Assembly: GCF_028858725.1 (NCBI RefSeq)
Contig: NC_084768.1
Location: 4,075,853 to 4,139,852 of the forward strand
Origin: Colius striatus
Lineage: Eukaryota > Chordata > Aves > Coliiformes > Coliidae
DNA: 64,000 bases
Reading direction: 5' to 3'
The notes below the pieces were generated by a model. That model did not search any database. It was not told where the DNA came from and saw only the letters and a program-made list of their open reading frames with translations. A program made the translations under genes and the position numbers. Within the stretch, counting starts at the first letter, position 1. Every line of letters begins with the position of its first letter. Positions 11,938 to 24,884 of the stretch are shown here, one piece after another.

Positions 11938-14900
11938 TGTGCAATTTGGCACCGCCTCAGACAGAAAGCAGTGCCTGAAGAACACCTGAAAGATCACAAG
12001 GGTTCATGTGTCCAAAATCACCTGTAATACAGACACAAACCAAGCTGGCTGCTAAAAGAGAAGGCGATAGAATGCATCATGTGATGTGCCTCCTGTGCTG
12101 GCTGGCTTGACTCTCTTTACAAGGAAAGCTGTCTGTCTTTTACTTCTCATTGCTTTGCTGCTGCACAAAGTCCAAGGGCGTGCATGTTCAGTGCTGTGCA
12201 CACACGGGTGTGCAACACCCATGTCAAGTTCTAAAAACGGCAACTAAGAATCTAACACCAACTGGCAATCGCTGTGTCAACCTCTCCTGTAATTTATAAC
12301 GTGCTTGTATACACTTGTGTGTCCCCGTGGAGACACCCACTGCCAAACAGGGCGCAGAGCAGGGGTTATCTGCAGCGGGCGTTCCCTCAAGCAGCAGAGC
12401 AGCTGAGGCAGAGGTAACTCATTAACCAGGGCACGGCGGGATCCAGAATCGCCGCTGACACTTGGAAGAAAAGCAGCGGCCGTGTGCCAAAGGGCTAGTG
12501 GAGATCTGGCACTGAGCCCCGCGCCGCTCGCCAACCGGCCACCGGCGCCACGAGCCACGCGAGTCACCCCGGTGGCGGCGGGGTCACGGCAGCCAGAGCA
12601 ACTCACCCCCTTCCCAGGAAATGAGAGGGGAAAGAACCACACAGAGAGTTCCCAAGGGATGGCCCTTAACCCCCAGAGAGGTGCTGACTGCCGTGGGCTG
12701 GCAGCACACGCTTGGCCCCTCGCTAAGTCACGCGCCGCTTCCCGCGCTGGAAACGGCATCGAAATGTCAATAGCTGCTGCTGAAAATCCTTGCGCTGAGT
12801 AGGGAAACAAATTGCATTCACCAAGAGACTGCTTTGCCACGTCCAGCCCTTGCTGCCCCAGTGCCAGGCTTGTGCTTTCCACAGAGAGCAGGGAAACAAC
12901 TCAATGCAGCACCCGCCCCCCCGCTGCCAGTCCCAGGGGAAGAGCTGCTGCTCTGCTCAGCTGGGCGAGCTCTCCCTCTGCTCACACACCCTGCAAATTG
13001 CTAAGAAAAAGCTTCATCTGTTGACTTCTGCTTCCTGATGGAGATCAAAACACAAGGGCAAACAATCTTCACATGCATCTGAAAAATAAACACGGCTCAC
13101 AGGGGCCACCGTCCACCCCAGAGCCTTCAAGACTCGCTATCGCTGCCTAACCAAAGCTCCTACCAAATCAGCCGCGAGCCCCCTTACATAACCCCACATT
13201 ACTGGCATAGTTTGAGGCCGGCGTAATGTGTCCCCTCCAAATCCCTCCTGAAGACGGGGGCTGTAAGCGTTCCGAGGTCAGGCCATCCTCAGGAAGGAAT
13301 AAATCAGGGAGAGGGCACGTGGGAGAGTGAGAGGAGGAAACACGGCTGCCAAAGGAGCCCCAGCGCCCGGGGCCAAGGGCAGCAGCCAAGCCTGGGTGCT
13401 CCCACGGCACGGCCCCGGCAGCCAGCTCCAGCCGGAGCAGCCCTGCTTTGTGGGACAAAGCCCTTCCAAGCGCTGCAGGAATCAGAGTGGGCTGGGGAGA
13501 AGACGGTCTGTCTCCCAAAACTGTCAGCAACTCTTTCTGCTTATCCCATCACCCAGCTTAGACCTAAAAGTCTGCCTTGGGTTTGGGGTGGTTTTTTTTG
13601 TCTTGAATCTAACAAGCACAGCTGTAAATGTGTTTTGGGATCTGCTCAAACTCATTCACGGCAACAACTGACAAAACAGTGCATTTTACTCATAACAGCA
13701 GCAACTTTTACGTTCCCAGGGCAGACCCTGAGGGTTTAACACTCTCCAGTCGCAAACCCCGGCACCAGGAGGACATCACACTTCTCGTACTGTGCCTTCC
13801 AAGAGTCAGATGATGCAGGAAAACAAGAGCTTGGCTGGGAGGATTATGGCTTTTCATTAACAGGAATAACGAGCTCTTTTCCTCATTTCTGAGGCCTTTT
13901 GTTGCACTCGCTCTACTCCGTCCCCCGCAGCGCAGACGGACCCTTTCCTGGCACGCGCGGCGGGAGCTGGTGGTGGGAACCGGGACAGCTGATGAGAGGG
14001 ATCAGCGGGGGACAGAGAGGGAGACCAGCAGCACGGCATTTTGCAGACACCCAGAAAGCAGCCCCGAACCACAGCGTGGGATCCTTCACGAGAGCTTTGC
14101 TTCTCTAACGCCAGCTGTAATGAACCGCCCCGGGACAGAATTGCTGCCCTGGGCTGTGCGATGGCAGCCCACGAGAAAGCGGCAGCCCTGCCTTTGGTAT
14201 CTGCTCGATTTCATTTCTCAGACCAGGACATTTTCTTCTGGAAATACTCTGGCTGTTGGTTGAGAGGATTAATGACAAGGCAGAGCCGTTTTTTCCCCTT
14301 TCATTAAGTGCAAAGGTACACACAGATACATCAAGCCTCTCAGAACCGCAGACTTCAGCGATTGCCGGGGAAATTTAAGCCCAAAGGCCTAACAACTGAG
14401 GACAGAAATCTAAACACAGGCAGCGAGGGACATGCAGCCCAGGAGAGGCCTTTCTGGAGACAGACTTCCTACCTTACAGTTTCAAGCTAAAGTTCACACT
14501 CACAAGCAGCAAAAACACCTGCTTGTGCCCAACAAGCCCTCTCCTCCGCACGGCCACCTTCATCCCTGCCGCCACGGCCCAGCGCGTGCCCGCAGAGCTT
14601 CCCAGCTCTCGCTGGGGCTGTTCCTGCTCCGCAAGCCCGACCCGCAGCGCCACTTTTCATGGCCACAAGGGCCTGCCCTGGCTCCCAGCCCGTTTTCCCT
14701 TTCTGATGGTACCGCCGGTCCCTCGGGAGAACACCCCGCACCTTCCCTCACGCTCCCCCCGGCACAGCCGACACAGGCTGCGTGGGCAGCAAGGGCAGCG
14801 CTGGGGCCCACGGCACCATCTTATCACGATGGAAACTCAGAGGAGGTTTATTTGCCCTCCTCAGCTTCAAGCACCATAAAACTTTTTCTCTTCCCTGTGG

Positions 14901-17599
14901 AGAATCTTACACCCCCGCTCCGAATCACAGTCACCCACTGCCATGTGCGTTTAGAGTCCGCTCTTGAGCTGCCCAGCTCCTGCCCCAGCAAGGGAAAGAA
15001 GTGATTTTGAGTATCAGCACCTAGCTGGTGGAGCTTTACACAAAGCCAACTGTCATTGCACCAAGGCAACTATCATTCAGAGAGCAAGATCGGGCAAAGC
15101 CTCCCTTGTGTGCTCCACTTGGCTTTGCATAAGGAGAGGTTACGAATAGCGAAGCGATGATTCAATAGAGCATCACCAGTGCCGGGCTGTGCAGCTGCCA
15201 GCACGCTGTGGGCTGGGCAGAGCCCGCAGCACAGGGTCACCACGCGCACGGCGGAGAGCGGCAGAGCCGCGGGTGGGAGCAGAGGCACGCCGGAGGAAGC
15301 AGCGAGGCTCGGGGTACGGCCAACAGCAGAACCTGCCCGAGAGCCATCTGCCCCAGACACCAGCTTTGTAAGGGCACGGGAGAAGGGATTGGGAAGAAAA
15401 CCTGAGCAAACAAATGGAAAAGCAAGGCTGGTTCCTGCTTCAAGTTGATGGTTTAGATGAGGAGATGAGCCTGAGGTGACACATGCGTCCCGGGTGAGCC
15501 CACGGGAGTCCAGGCAGGAGCCTGGTGCAGGGGCTGGGGCCATGCAGAGCCCAGAGGCCATGGCCTGCCCTCCTCAGCTCCTGCAGCACACAGAATCCTG
15601 ACAACACGCTTTGGGCCTCCTCCTTGCCTTTTATTTTTCCACTCTGTAACTCCGTCACATGCCAAGACGCTGATACGGACACAGGAAGCTGGATATAAAC
15701 ACACTGTCTGCTTGACCAAATACTCAAAGGAACACAACTAAAAATATACACTCGATGGTGGCCCCTGAACATCTCTAAGCTACAAACCACCTACACCCCC
15801 ATTGCCAGGTGACGCTGCCCGGGGGAGCCCCAAAGCTCATGGGCGTGGGGTATGATGTATGTCAGGTCTCAGCTTTATGGCTCTCCTCCTCACGGATGTG
15901 TGGCTGGGAGAGGCTGAGCTGCTCTGCAGTAACACATGCCCTGCCACCATGGTGGGAATGCTGGGTCCCCCGAGCTGCGTGCCTCTGAGCCAGACACTCC
16001 TCCACCGCTCCCCCCGCCTTCTCGCTTCTACCAGCCTCCAGAGCTGCCCCCACGGCTAACTCAGTCTCTGAGGACTTTTGTCAAGCCCTCTGCTCTTTCT
16101 GCTTGCTTCTCCTTGCAGAATACAGAGTGAAAACCTTTTGCCTAGTGCTGTTATTTTCTCTTCTCCCTCCCTTCACCAAGACTCAGAAAATGACGTCTAG
16201 CAGTGCAATATGGCAAAATCCAGAAGATAGTTGCATGATTCCAGCAGTGATTAAGGCAGAGCAAATCCCAAGAGCCATCAAACATCTGCAGTTTCAGTTT
16301 CCCAAGAAACAGCAAGTCCACCACAACTACTTTCCAGATCTGGGCAACTCGCTTTCCCCTGCCATTTAAGCTGATGACAGTTTCACTCTTGATTCCCACC
16401 TTGGCACAAGGGTGTTTCTGCGCTAGGACACAAGCCCTGCCCGCTCCTGTAGTTGGTGTAAGTGCAGAGGAGGTTGCAGCAATACAATCTTCCTGGGAAC
16501 ACTGCTCCATAGCTCGGCCAAGGATGCAGTGGTGGTTCCCATCCTGGCTATTCACTGCTTGGAAAATACTTCTCTCTGCTCCCACGCAGCCATCTCCCTT
16601 GGTCACTTCTGCACAGGGCACAAAGTGAAAGGGCCGAGGGGGGAGGATTGATGTGGCTGTTCCACAAGCTTCCACAGGAATTTGATTCTGCTTTTGCATC
16701 AGGGCCTAAGCAAAGGGCGATGCACGGGCTGGGAAGCTGCACCCAGGAAGGAAGCACCTGCCCACCCAGCACTGCTGTTGTGTTTGGCATCTTCCACAAC
16801 ACACTCATCAACACTCCAGCAACGCTCAAAAGGAGCGTGGGGCCATCACTGTGCTACGATCTGTGTCCCGGGCCTTGCCATAGTGACCTTCTCATGAGGC
16901 TGGCTCACACAACCCAGGCCTTTTGAGGAACAGCATAAGAAATCAAAAGCTTTCAGTATTCATACAAGTCATTACACAGCCACAGAGACATGTACCTGAA
17001 GCAAAAGAAGTAGCTGAACCCTAAAGCACAACTCGATGTTTGCAATGAAGTACAATGCCAGCAAGGGATCAGAAATGCTGGCAGTGGTTCCAACCAGCCA
17101 AGGCTGCTGTTTGGGAGCCCTCAGAAAGGTCTCCCAAGAGGAGGAGGGCTTCCCTTTCCCGTGCAGGGCCGACGGGCCGAGCGGTAACAGGAGCGAGCCT
17201 GGCCGCAGCACCAGACCCCAGCAGTGCTCTCCTCCCCAGGCTGTTGGCCGCTTTAGCACTTGGTTACAGACATCCTACATGGCCGCAACACATCCCACAC
17301 AGGGATGAAACATGGGACTGAGAAGTCATTAACTGCATACTAATCCCTCAATCTCATTTAGTGGTGGTGGAGTCACATAAAACACTGCTGCTGTCCAGTG
17401 CTTGTCATGTACTCACAGCATTTCATTTATAAACCAATTTACAGCCAAGATAAATGCAAACAAGTAACTTGTCTCTGATGCTACTAGCTCCAAGTCAATA
17501 AAAGCACTGGCTAATAGCCTGACAAATTACTGTGAATTCAATTTGATATGCCATACTAATCAAATTGTTCCCTGATTGTCAGAATTAACGAGGCCCAGC

Positions 17600-18860
17600 T
17601 TCCTACACCTCCAGCCTGGTCTCCCGAGCCCTCCCCTGCCTCGCAGTCACCCCAGCGCGCCGGCCGCCACAATTCCTCCCCCAGCTCGGAGCCACACGGC
17701 AGCACGGGTTCTGCTGCCCTTCCTGCAGCAGTGACAAAGCCTCCGTGTTCCCCACACGGCCGGGGAGGGGGAAGGAGAGGGATGGGCTGAGTCGCGTAGC
17801 AGCCCGGCGCGAGTCCTCCTTCCCTAACAGCACCGGGATACAACCACAACACACACTCCAGACACCGTTTCCGCGCCCTCCCCCTAAACAGTGAACAACT
17901 TCAGCTTGGAACAGAGCACCGCAACTTAAAAGTTACTAAAGTAAACTTATGACTGCAACAGGGCGTGTAATCTCCACAGTATCAACACGAAACCTCCTTG
18001 AATAATGACGCTTCCCACTAATTAAACTCCTTCCCACACTAATCCCACAACTCCTCGCACATGGGAAAACTCCGCGGGCCGAGCAGAGGCCGGGCCAGGG
18101 GCCCGGGAAGCGAACGGCCCGAGGGACACGGACTCAGCGACCCCTGCGAGGGCCGGGGCCGCTCTCCTGCAGCCTCGGGCATCCCTCGCTGCCGCCCGGA
18201 GGGTCTGGGCAGGCAGACGCGGCTGCCGCTGCACGGCAGAAAGGCCTCTTTCTATTCTCTCCCGGAGAAAGGCCTATTGCGTGTGTTTATTTATTTATTT
18301 ACCATTTTTTCCCTACATAACCGAGGGAATCTTTGTCCCTTTTCATTTTCCTCCCCCTCCCCGACGCCGCCAACTTGTTGAACCGCAGCAAAGCGGCTCC
18401 GTGCCTGGCGCCGGCCCCTCTCCTCAGGAGAGCCGAGGCGGGGAGCTGGAGGTGTCGGGTGGGGGGCTGAGGCACGGTTAAAAACAAACCCCAAAACACC
18501 CACAAACCAACCGAAAAACGACCGCGCGGGGCTCCACCTTCCCCCCGCTCCCCGCCGCCAAAACGCACACACACGCCCCGCCGCCACCGGGGCAAAGCTC
18601 TAGCGTGTCCTTCCCACAGCCCCAGCAGCCCCTCTCCCACCTCGGCTCGGCTCCACGCTCCCGGAACAGGCCCCGGTGCTCACCGCCCGTCCTCCGCCCT
18701 CAGCCCCGTCTCCACGGGCGACCGGAGCGGGAGGAAGCTCCGCCCACCGCCGCGGTGGCCCCGCCCCGCAGAACGTGCCCACCGGGGGGCGGGGCCTTGC
18801 GGGAGGGGGCGGAGCCAACGCGCTGCGGGGCGGGGCTTGCCTCCTCTTCCCAGCAATGAA
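17600..18860 (-). promoter_or_regulatory. GNG12: CpG island, likely GNG12 promoter
   Basis: The sequence is rich in G, C and CpG, in contrast to its AT-rich flanks. GC boxes (CCGCCC or GGGCGG type) cluster at 18739-18744, 18758-18767, 18784-18795, 18803-18813 and 18827-18837, with no TATA box that I can see. On the minus strand these lie just upstream of a good splice donor at 18684. A TATA-less, SP1-type start between about 18684 and 18740 is the simplest reading. The island is the only promoter-like sequence upstream of the GNG12 coding exon in this window that has a matching donor. Confidence 0.7.
18684..18740 (-). other. GNG12: Candidate GNG12 non-coding exon 1
   Basis: The minus strand has ACGGGCG|GTGAGCACC with the exon ending at 18684, a near-consensus donor just downstream of the GC-box cluster. 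The transcription start is not visible, so the right end is a guess. No long minus-strand frame opens here, which fits an untranslated exon. Confidence 0.45.
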
Positions 18861-21800
18861 TGGAGTTCCTGGCTGACCTACGCTACACATCCCTCCTCAC
18901 TCTTTTCCACGTCCATGTTTTGTCAGACACTGACACAGCCTGGTGTAGAAAGCCACGGGGTCCCGTCTGAACCTCATGGCTTGACGGGAGGAGCCTGGCT
19001 AGAAACCGCTGCAACAAAAAGCCCCACGGAGACGTGCGTGTGACTGCTGCGCACAGCAACTCCTTGCCAGATTGCACAACCAAATCTGGTCTCATCTGTT
19101 CCAAAGGCTGGATTCAGAGCCAACGATGCTGTTTCTGAAGGGACTGTGACTGCAGCAGTGCTCGCCCAGGGACTGGAATGGTGTGGTGGCAGAGCACCTC
19201 GGATGCTGGACTGGCTAGAGCATCCCTGTGCCTCCACACCCGGGAAGGAGCCGGGCATCCCGTGGGGTCCGAGCCCTGGGGAGGAAAAGGCCTGGCATCT
19301 GCAAAGACTTGTCTGCTGCCCAAACGAGCCTGGCATGCCTCTGCTTGTGGGGCTGGGTGCTTTGATGCTGCGCATTGCTTGGGAGGACGTTTGTCTTCAG
19401 AGGCAGAGAAAGGCGTCACTGAACACAGGCTGGGAGCCCGCAGCAGCACTCCTTACAGCAGCTTAGCTTTGGGGGCTTAAACTTGAGATGGTTTCACCGT
19501 TTATTGCTCCCTTTTCCTGCACTGTAGCTGGTAACTCCTCAGTGCTCTGCAGTAAGTGCTGGGTACACAGAGGATATTATCAGTGCAAATTCCCCCACTC
19601 CCCAAAATTGTTACAAGAGAAAGAATTCCTCATGCAATTCCTCATTAAAAACAAAGCCAGTTCTGCCTGAGATTGGCTGCCAGACAGCCGGCCCCGGGCA
19701 GCAATGCCCTCTCGTGGGCTAACAAAGCAGCTACCCACTAATTCCGTTCTGATCGTCAGCTTAATTAACCAGCGCTAATTAATTACCTGTTCTCGCCCTG
19801 TCCCTTGCAACTCACCCCCAGTGACCAGGTGTGGGACCAGCCTGCCACAATAGGGCTGTGAAACTTCAGTGAGTGTGAAATTTGTATTTTCTCTATGACA
19901 CTTCCCTTTTCCCCTTTGCCAGGGGCTGGATAAACACCCAGCATCAGCAGCTCTCCTGGCTTTCCTTCCTTTTCTTTCTGTCCCAGACTTAAATCAAAGG
20001 CTATCTCACCTTTGTCTGAAGTCAGGACTGAGTTCTTATAGATCTGCTGTGACACAAGCACAGTTTTTCCTTTCTCCTCCAAACCCAACCAACCAAAAAT
20101 GCCAACAAGTGTTGATTATTATCAGTGTGTGTTAGGTCAGAGCATCCATACTATTAAAGAGCCTTTGCTTCGGGAGCTTACCTGCTTCCCACCTTTTGCC
20201 CATGCAGAAGGGCCACGGAGAAGCAGGGAGATGAAATGACCTTCCTGAGGATGCAGCACAGATCAGAGAGCAGCAGCAGCCCAAGGAAAACCACAACAAT
20301 CCCCCCTGCAGCCAGGCCAGTGCCGAGGCAGCCCCAGCCTGCTGTCCTGCCTCGGCCTCGCTCCCCCCTGCCCTTCTGGCCACCGGCACCCCCAAAGAAA
20401 GCAACACAAAGCAAAGCAGCTGTTTGTTTTCCCAGCTTGCTTTTCACACACCTCACACCTGCATTCCAACCTGGGCTACTGCAAGTAGCCCTTCAGTTGT
20501 TTGGCTCTCTGATTGGCTCCCCTTACCCCACGGCACAGAGCGTGTGTGTTATTCCCTGCGCCAGGCCCACGCTGTGGATTTGCTGCCGTGCCCAGGCTGC
20601 AATCCTGTCCACCACCACCGTTTATCTTTGCTGAGCTCTCATTATTTCCTGCATAACAAGGTTTAGAGTTCAGCCAAGGGACATACTGCAATAATATAAA
20701 CCTGGAAGACAGAAGATCTGGTCTCAGCATGCACTTTGGCCACACTGAAGCAAAGCCAGATTTCTTCTGCGTCAGCATCCACAACAAGGAGTGAGGTCAG
20801 TGCCACGGGAAAGGCAGAGCTTCGCCCCCAGCACAGAGAAAAGGCAGCCCTGCAGCCAGCCTGACACTCAGCAAGGCCTGTGCCCAGGGATGCCCTGGCT
20901 CTCCCACGGCCATCCCAGACAGGACAGACACCTCTTTGCCCAGAAGCAGTTCCTGGTGCCACGGGAGGTGCTGAGGGATGGGACCACAGAGGATGCTCCC
21001 AGCGCCTCGGGGCACTTGTGCTGAAACAGGATCCTCCCTGGAACATCCGGTGCACAACCAGCTGAACAAGAGAAACAGCAGTGGCTGCATAAATCTCTCC
21101 TTAAAGGCAATTAGTAAAACTGCTGTTGGCAGAAGCACTGCAGAGTGTGTGTCTCTCAAATCATTCAGTTGCAGAGGGAGTAAGACTCCCTGCCAGGGAG
21201 TAACACACAGCATCTCCCGCAACAGAGAGGGAGCAGACCTGGAAACGAAACGTGCTGCGTGTTTGCAAGCGGCTGCTGCCTCCCGGGCTGCTGGGACATG
21301 CCAGGGGGACGGCTGCAGTCCAGGGGATCCACAGCCCCCTAACAGCACCCTGGCAAATCAGCATCAGCTGCACGTGGGCAGGACTGGGTGAGCAGTGCCT
21401 GAAGGTCAAGAGCATCACCACAGAGGAGGGATGCACATAGAGACATAAAGTGACTTTTTCCCATGTGTTTGGGCCAAAGCTGCCAGCGGCAGAGCAGCAG
21501 AGCAGCAGAGCAGGCCTCCCCCAGGACACAGCAGCAGTTTTGCTGTTGTGCCAAGGAGGGTCAGTCTGAGCCCCTGGTGTGAGCATGGAGCTGCACTGCC
21601 GTGCACCCACCCTGTGTCCGTGCCCAAAGCTGCTTTCAGGGGCAGCCTGTTCTCAACCTGACACTTTTTATTACGTATTTTTACTTTAAGCATTCACCAC
21701 TTTGTATCAAAAACTAGTTGTGTCATAAAAACACAGATATTTCCACTCGGTAGCTTTGCTGAGCTTGTACCTAACCAGAAAAGCACAAACACAATAATCT

Positions 21801-23245
21801 GACAACAGCTTGCTCCTGGAAAGGGGCTGACATAAGGCAGCAGGGCTGGCTGTGTCTTTTGGGAGAGGGTGGTCCCAGCTTTTTAACTCACCGGGCACAG
21901 GGTTCAGAGTAACAGTTACAGAAAGGTAGTTTATAAACGAACCAGGCAGATGTGCACAGCCAGCAGTCAAGAAAGGTTTTCTCTAGAGCAGAAGAGTAAT
22001 CAAATTCCATGCAGATAAGTGGGAAGGAGCAGCGGAGGCACAGGAGACAGCGCAGGGTAATTCACAGCACAGCCATCCCTCACTGCTCCTCTGTCAGGGG
22101 CCAAGCCTGCACCCAGCACCTGTCCCTGACCTATCACAGCCCTGTTCCCCCTCATGATGGATCTCACTGCAACCTCACACGGGAGAAAAGCAGCCCCTCC
22201 ATGGCAGTGCTGGCACTGGGGTTCTTCCCTCTCTTTTCCACTCCTTTTGCATGATTAGATGTGTGTTTGAAAGGGAGGGGTGCAGTGACAGCCTAGCAAG
22301 CAGCAGTGTCCATTAGGCAGGAGGCTGCTGCCCTGCAGTTGGCTTCACACGTTGCCCTGAGCTCTGTGATGTGCCGCACTCCCGCCCCAGCAGCCGCACA
22401 GGAGGCCACACCATCATTAAGACACGCTTTTACTCTTCCCAGGTGCACCGAGTCCCTTGTAACTACAGACCACGCATATAATGCAACATTGCTTGCTATT
22501 CAGAGCTGTTTGTCACATTAATCATGTGCCTGCTTCACCCTGGGAAGAGGAATTAGAATACAGCAATATTCTGGCTGCTTGTTTCTGAGAGACGTGTGTG
22601 GGCGGACGCCCCTGCCACCGCTCACGTTTTTCCCTTGCAAGTGTCACAGGAGAGCTGTTGGTGATGCTATTTTCTCCTGACACTAATTTTGTTGGCCAGG
22701 CTCAGGAAGGAAGCTGCCTCATGCCAGCCAACAAGCATCACATGCAAATAACCAGCATTGCTAACAGAGAAACCTTTGAACTTCTGGATTGCAGAGTGAA
22801 AACCTTGGAACAGCTTTAAAACCAAAGGTGCTGTGATAATTCTTCCTCCAGCAAAGAAAGAGGCGGTCTGCAGTGCCACTACCTCTGCCCATTAAACCTC
22901 TCCTGGCCTGACACCTTCTAGCCTGAACATCACTCAAGTCCCTGGGAATGAACTGCAATGCTGTCTCTGAAAACTATTTAAGAGCTCCTCAGTAGCAGAA
23001 AGCAAGGAACTGATTTTTCAGAGGAAAGTTTGAGACAAGTTTGAAAGAAAGATGGAGATCTTGAAATGCAGATCTAAGGAAAACCTGTTAACGCTCCACT
23101 CACTGCACGCTGCTTCCACCTTAGAGCAGCTGCTTAGTGGAGAAACTGAAAGACAAGGTTAAAAATTAGTGCTGGAAATACATCCCTAGCAGGTCTGGGC
23201 TAGGAACTGCCCATCCTCCTCAAGTCCTGAACCAGAGAGTAGAGA

Positions 23246-23601
23246 GGAACTGGGGGTGTTGAGCCCGGAGGAGGCTGAGGGGAAACAGAAGCATTCTCTG
23301 CAACTCCCTGACAGGAGGCTGTGGCTGGGGCCGGGGGGGGTCTATCTCTGCTCCTAAGTGACAAGACAAGAGGAAACAGCCTCAAGTTGTGCCAGAGAAG
23401 ATTTAGATTGGAGAAGAGGAAAAAATTCTTCACAAAAAGCCTTGCCAAGGATTGGAATGGGTGGTGGAGTCCCTATGCCTGAAGGGATTCCAAAGCTGTG
23501 CAGCTGTGGGGCTGAGGGACATGGTTTGGTGGCCGTGCAGTGCTGGGGGAACGGTTGGACTCAATGAGCTTAAAGGTCTGTCCAGCCTCAAGGGTTCTGT
23601 G
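23246..23601 (+). mobile_element. CR1 LINE, 3' fragment
   Basis: The CR1 landmarks are gttgagcccggaggaggctg, caactccctgacaggaggct, cctcaagttgtgccag, aagatttagattgg, gttggactcaatgagcttaa and a terminal gttctgtga. The copy is 5'-truncated, like the other copies in this window. The 5' end is approximate. Confidence 0.9.
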
Positions 23602-23874
23602 AGCAAACACAGTCAGTGGCTTTGCCTGAAACATCTCAGCCTCTATCCAGCACTCAGGCTACCAACAGCTCTCACCATTCATTCAGGATGTCATGCAGAG
23701 ATTTTAGAGCCAACCGTGCTCCCCTCGTGACCCCGAAGGCTGTGACGGAGGCGTTACCGGCGAGCCAACAAGGTGGATCAGCTCCTCCATGACTGTGTCT
23801 CACCACGTCTGAACTCGTGAAGAACCACTCAGAAAAACACTGAGTTCTGGGACTGGATGAAGTTTGATTGCATG

Positions 23875-23910
23875 AGGGGAAAAAGAGAAAAAAAGAGAGA
23901 GAAAAAGAAC
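23875..23910 (+). repeat. Purine-rich GA/A low-complexity tract
   Basis: A short run of mixed GA and poly(A) units, including gagaaaaaaagagagag. Simple sequence with no coding meaning. Confidence 0.85.
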
Positions 23911-24858
23911 CAAGTTGAGAAACAGTGAGTTGCCATTCTGCTCGCCAGATACGAGCTGAGTGTCAAGGCATGTCTCCCAGCTGCAGAGTTACAGGAGGCA
24001 TAAACAGCTCCGTTAAAGCCCTGCTGTCACTGCCCGATGAGAAAGCACACTGTTGGCAAACAGCACTTAAGGCCAAAGGCTGTAAAGTAACACAGTAGCC
24101 AGCTCTATCAGACATAGGAATTGCTTGTTCACTTCAAACAGCTTCACCTGAGTGTCTTTCATCAGAGTGTCTTCTGCCCTTTGTAAAAACAATAAACCCA
24201 AACAACTAGACCTGCTCACTCTTTCTCAGCAGTGCTCACTCAAGGCTAAAGTATTTACTCCCAACATAGACTCCTCCACGCTGCAAAACACTTCAGTCCT
24301 TGAAGAAAAGCCAATGTTCCTTTAACTCAGCAAAATGCTCCGACGTGAGAAACAAAACACGTGTGCAATCAGCCCCCCAAGTGCAGTTCTGCAAGGGCCA
24401 TGGATTACCTCAGGGATGATTTTACCCTCCAGTCTCTAAAACCAGCAACTCTATAGGTTTTCTCGTTAGCCTGAGAGTCGCAGTGCCCCAGCTACAGCAG
24501 CATGCCACAGCACGAAGGCGAGTCCAGGAGTGGTGCTGAGAAGAGCTGGAGGAGCAGGGCTGCGGCGCTGCAGTCTATCCCAGCACACACCAACCCACCA
24601 GCCCCAGGCTGGGAGGGAGCTGATCCAACCCGAGCTTCAATGATAACATTCACTTACAAGTGGAACGTGGCTGCTGTTCCATAAGGATGAAGGAGCATCC
24701 CCAGGCACCATGGTGTTCCGGTTACTCCCTAGAGTCATTCTTGACGCAGCTCCCTCAAGATAACCCTGCCATTCAGATTTATACGGAACTGTTAATAGCC
24801 AACACCTTGACAGGCATCAGCTCAGTTAAACTCCCCTTCTTGTAGGAATGATAGATTC

Positions 24859-24870
24859 CACACACACACA
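24859..24870 (+). repeat. (CA)n microsatellite
   Basis: About six CA units. On the minus strand this is a TG-rich run about 40 bases downstream of an AATAAA, so it may also act as a GU-rich polyadenylation downstream element. Confidence 0.8.
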
Positions 24871-24884
24871 AATCAGAGTAGTTT

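Larger units (their letters stand above)
844..18683 (-). other. GNG12: GNG12 5' intron (about 17.8 kb)
   Basis: This is the inferred intron between a non-coding first exon in the CpG island near 18.7 kb and the coding exon at 727-843. It contains a CR1 copy (1410-1752), a CR1 tail (about 11886-11937), short tandem repeats (8450-8702) and scattered CpG-rich patches at about 12.45-12.75, 13.9, 14.5-14.8, 15.2-15.3 and 17.6-17.8 kb. These patches could include other 5' UTR exons or enhancers. Open frames here, several over 200 codons on either strand, show no family resemblance and no splice-consistent structure, so I treat them as chance. Confidence 0.65.
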
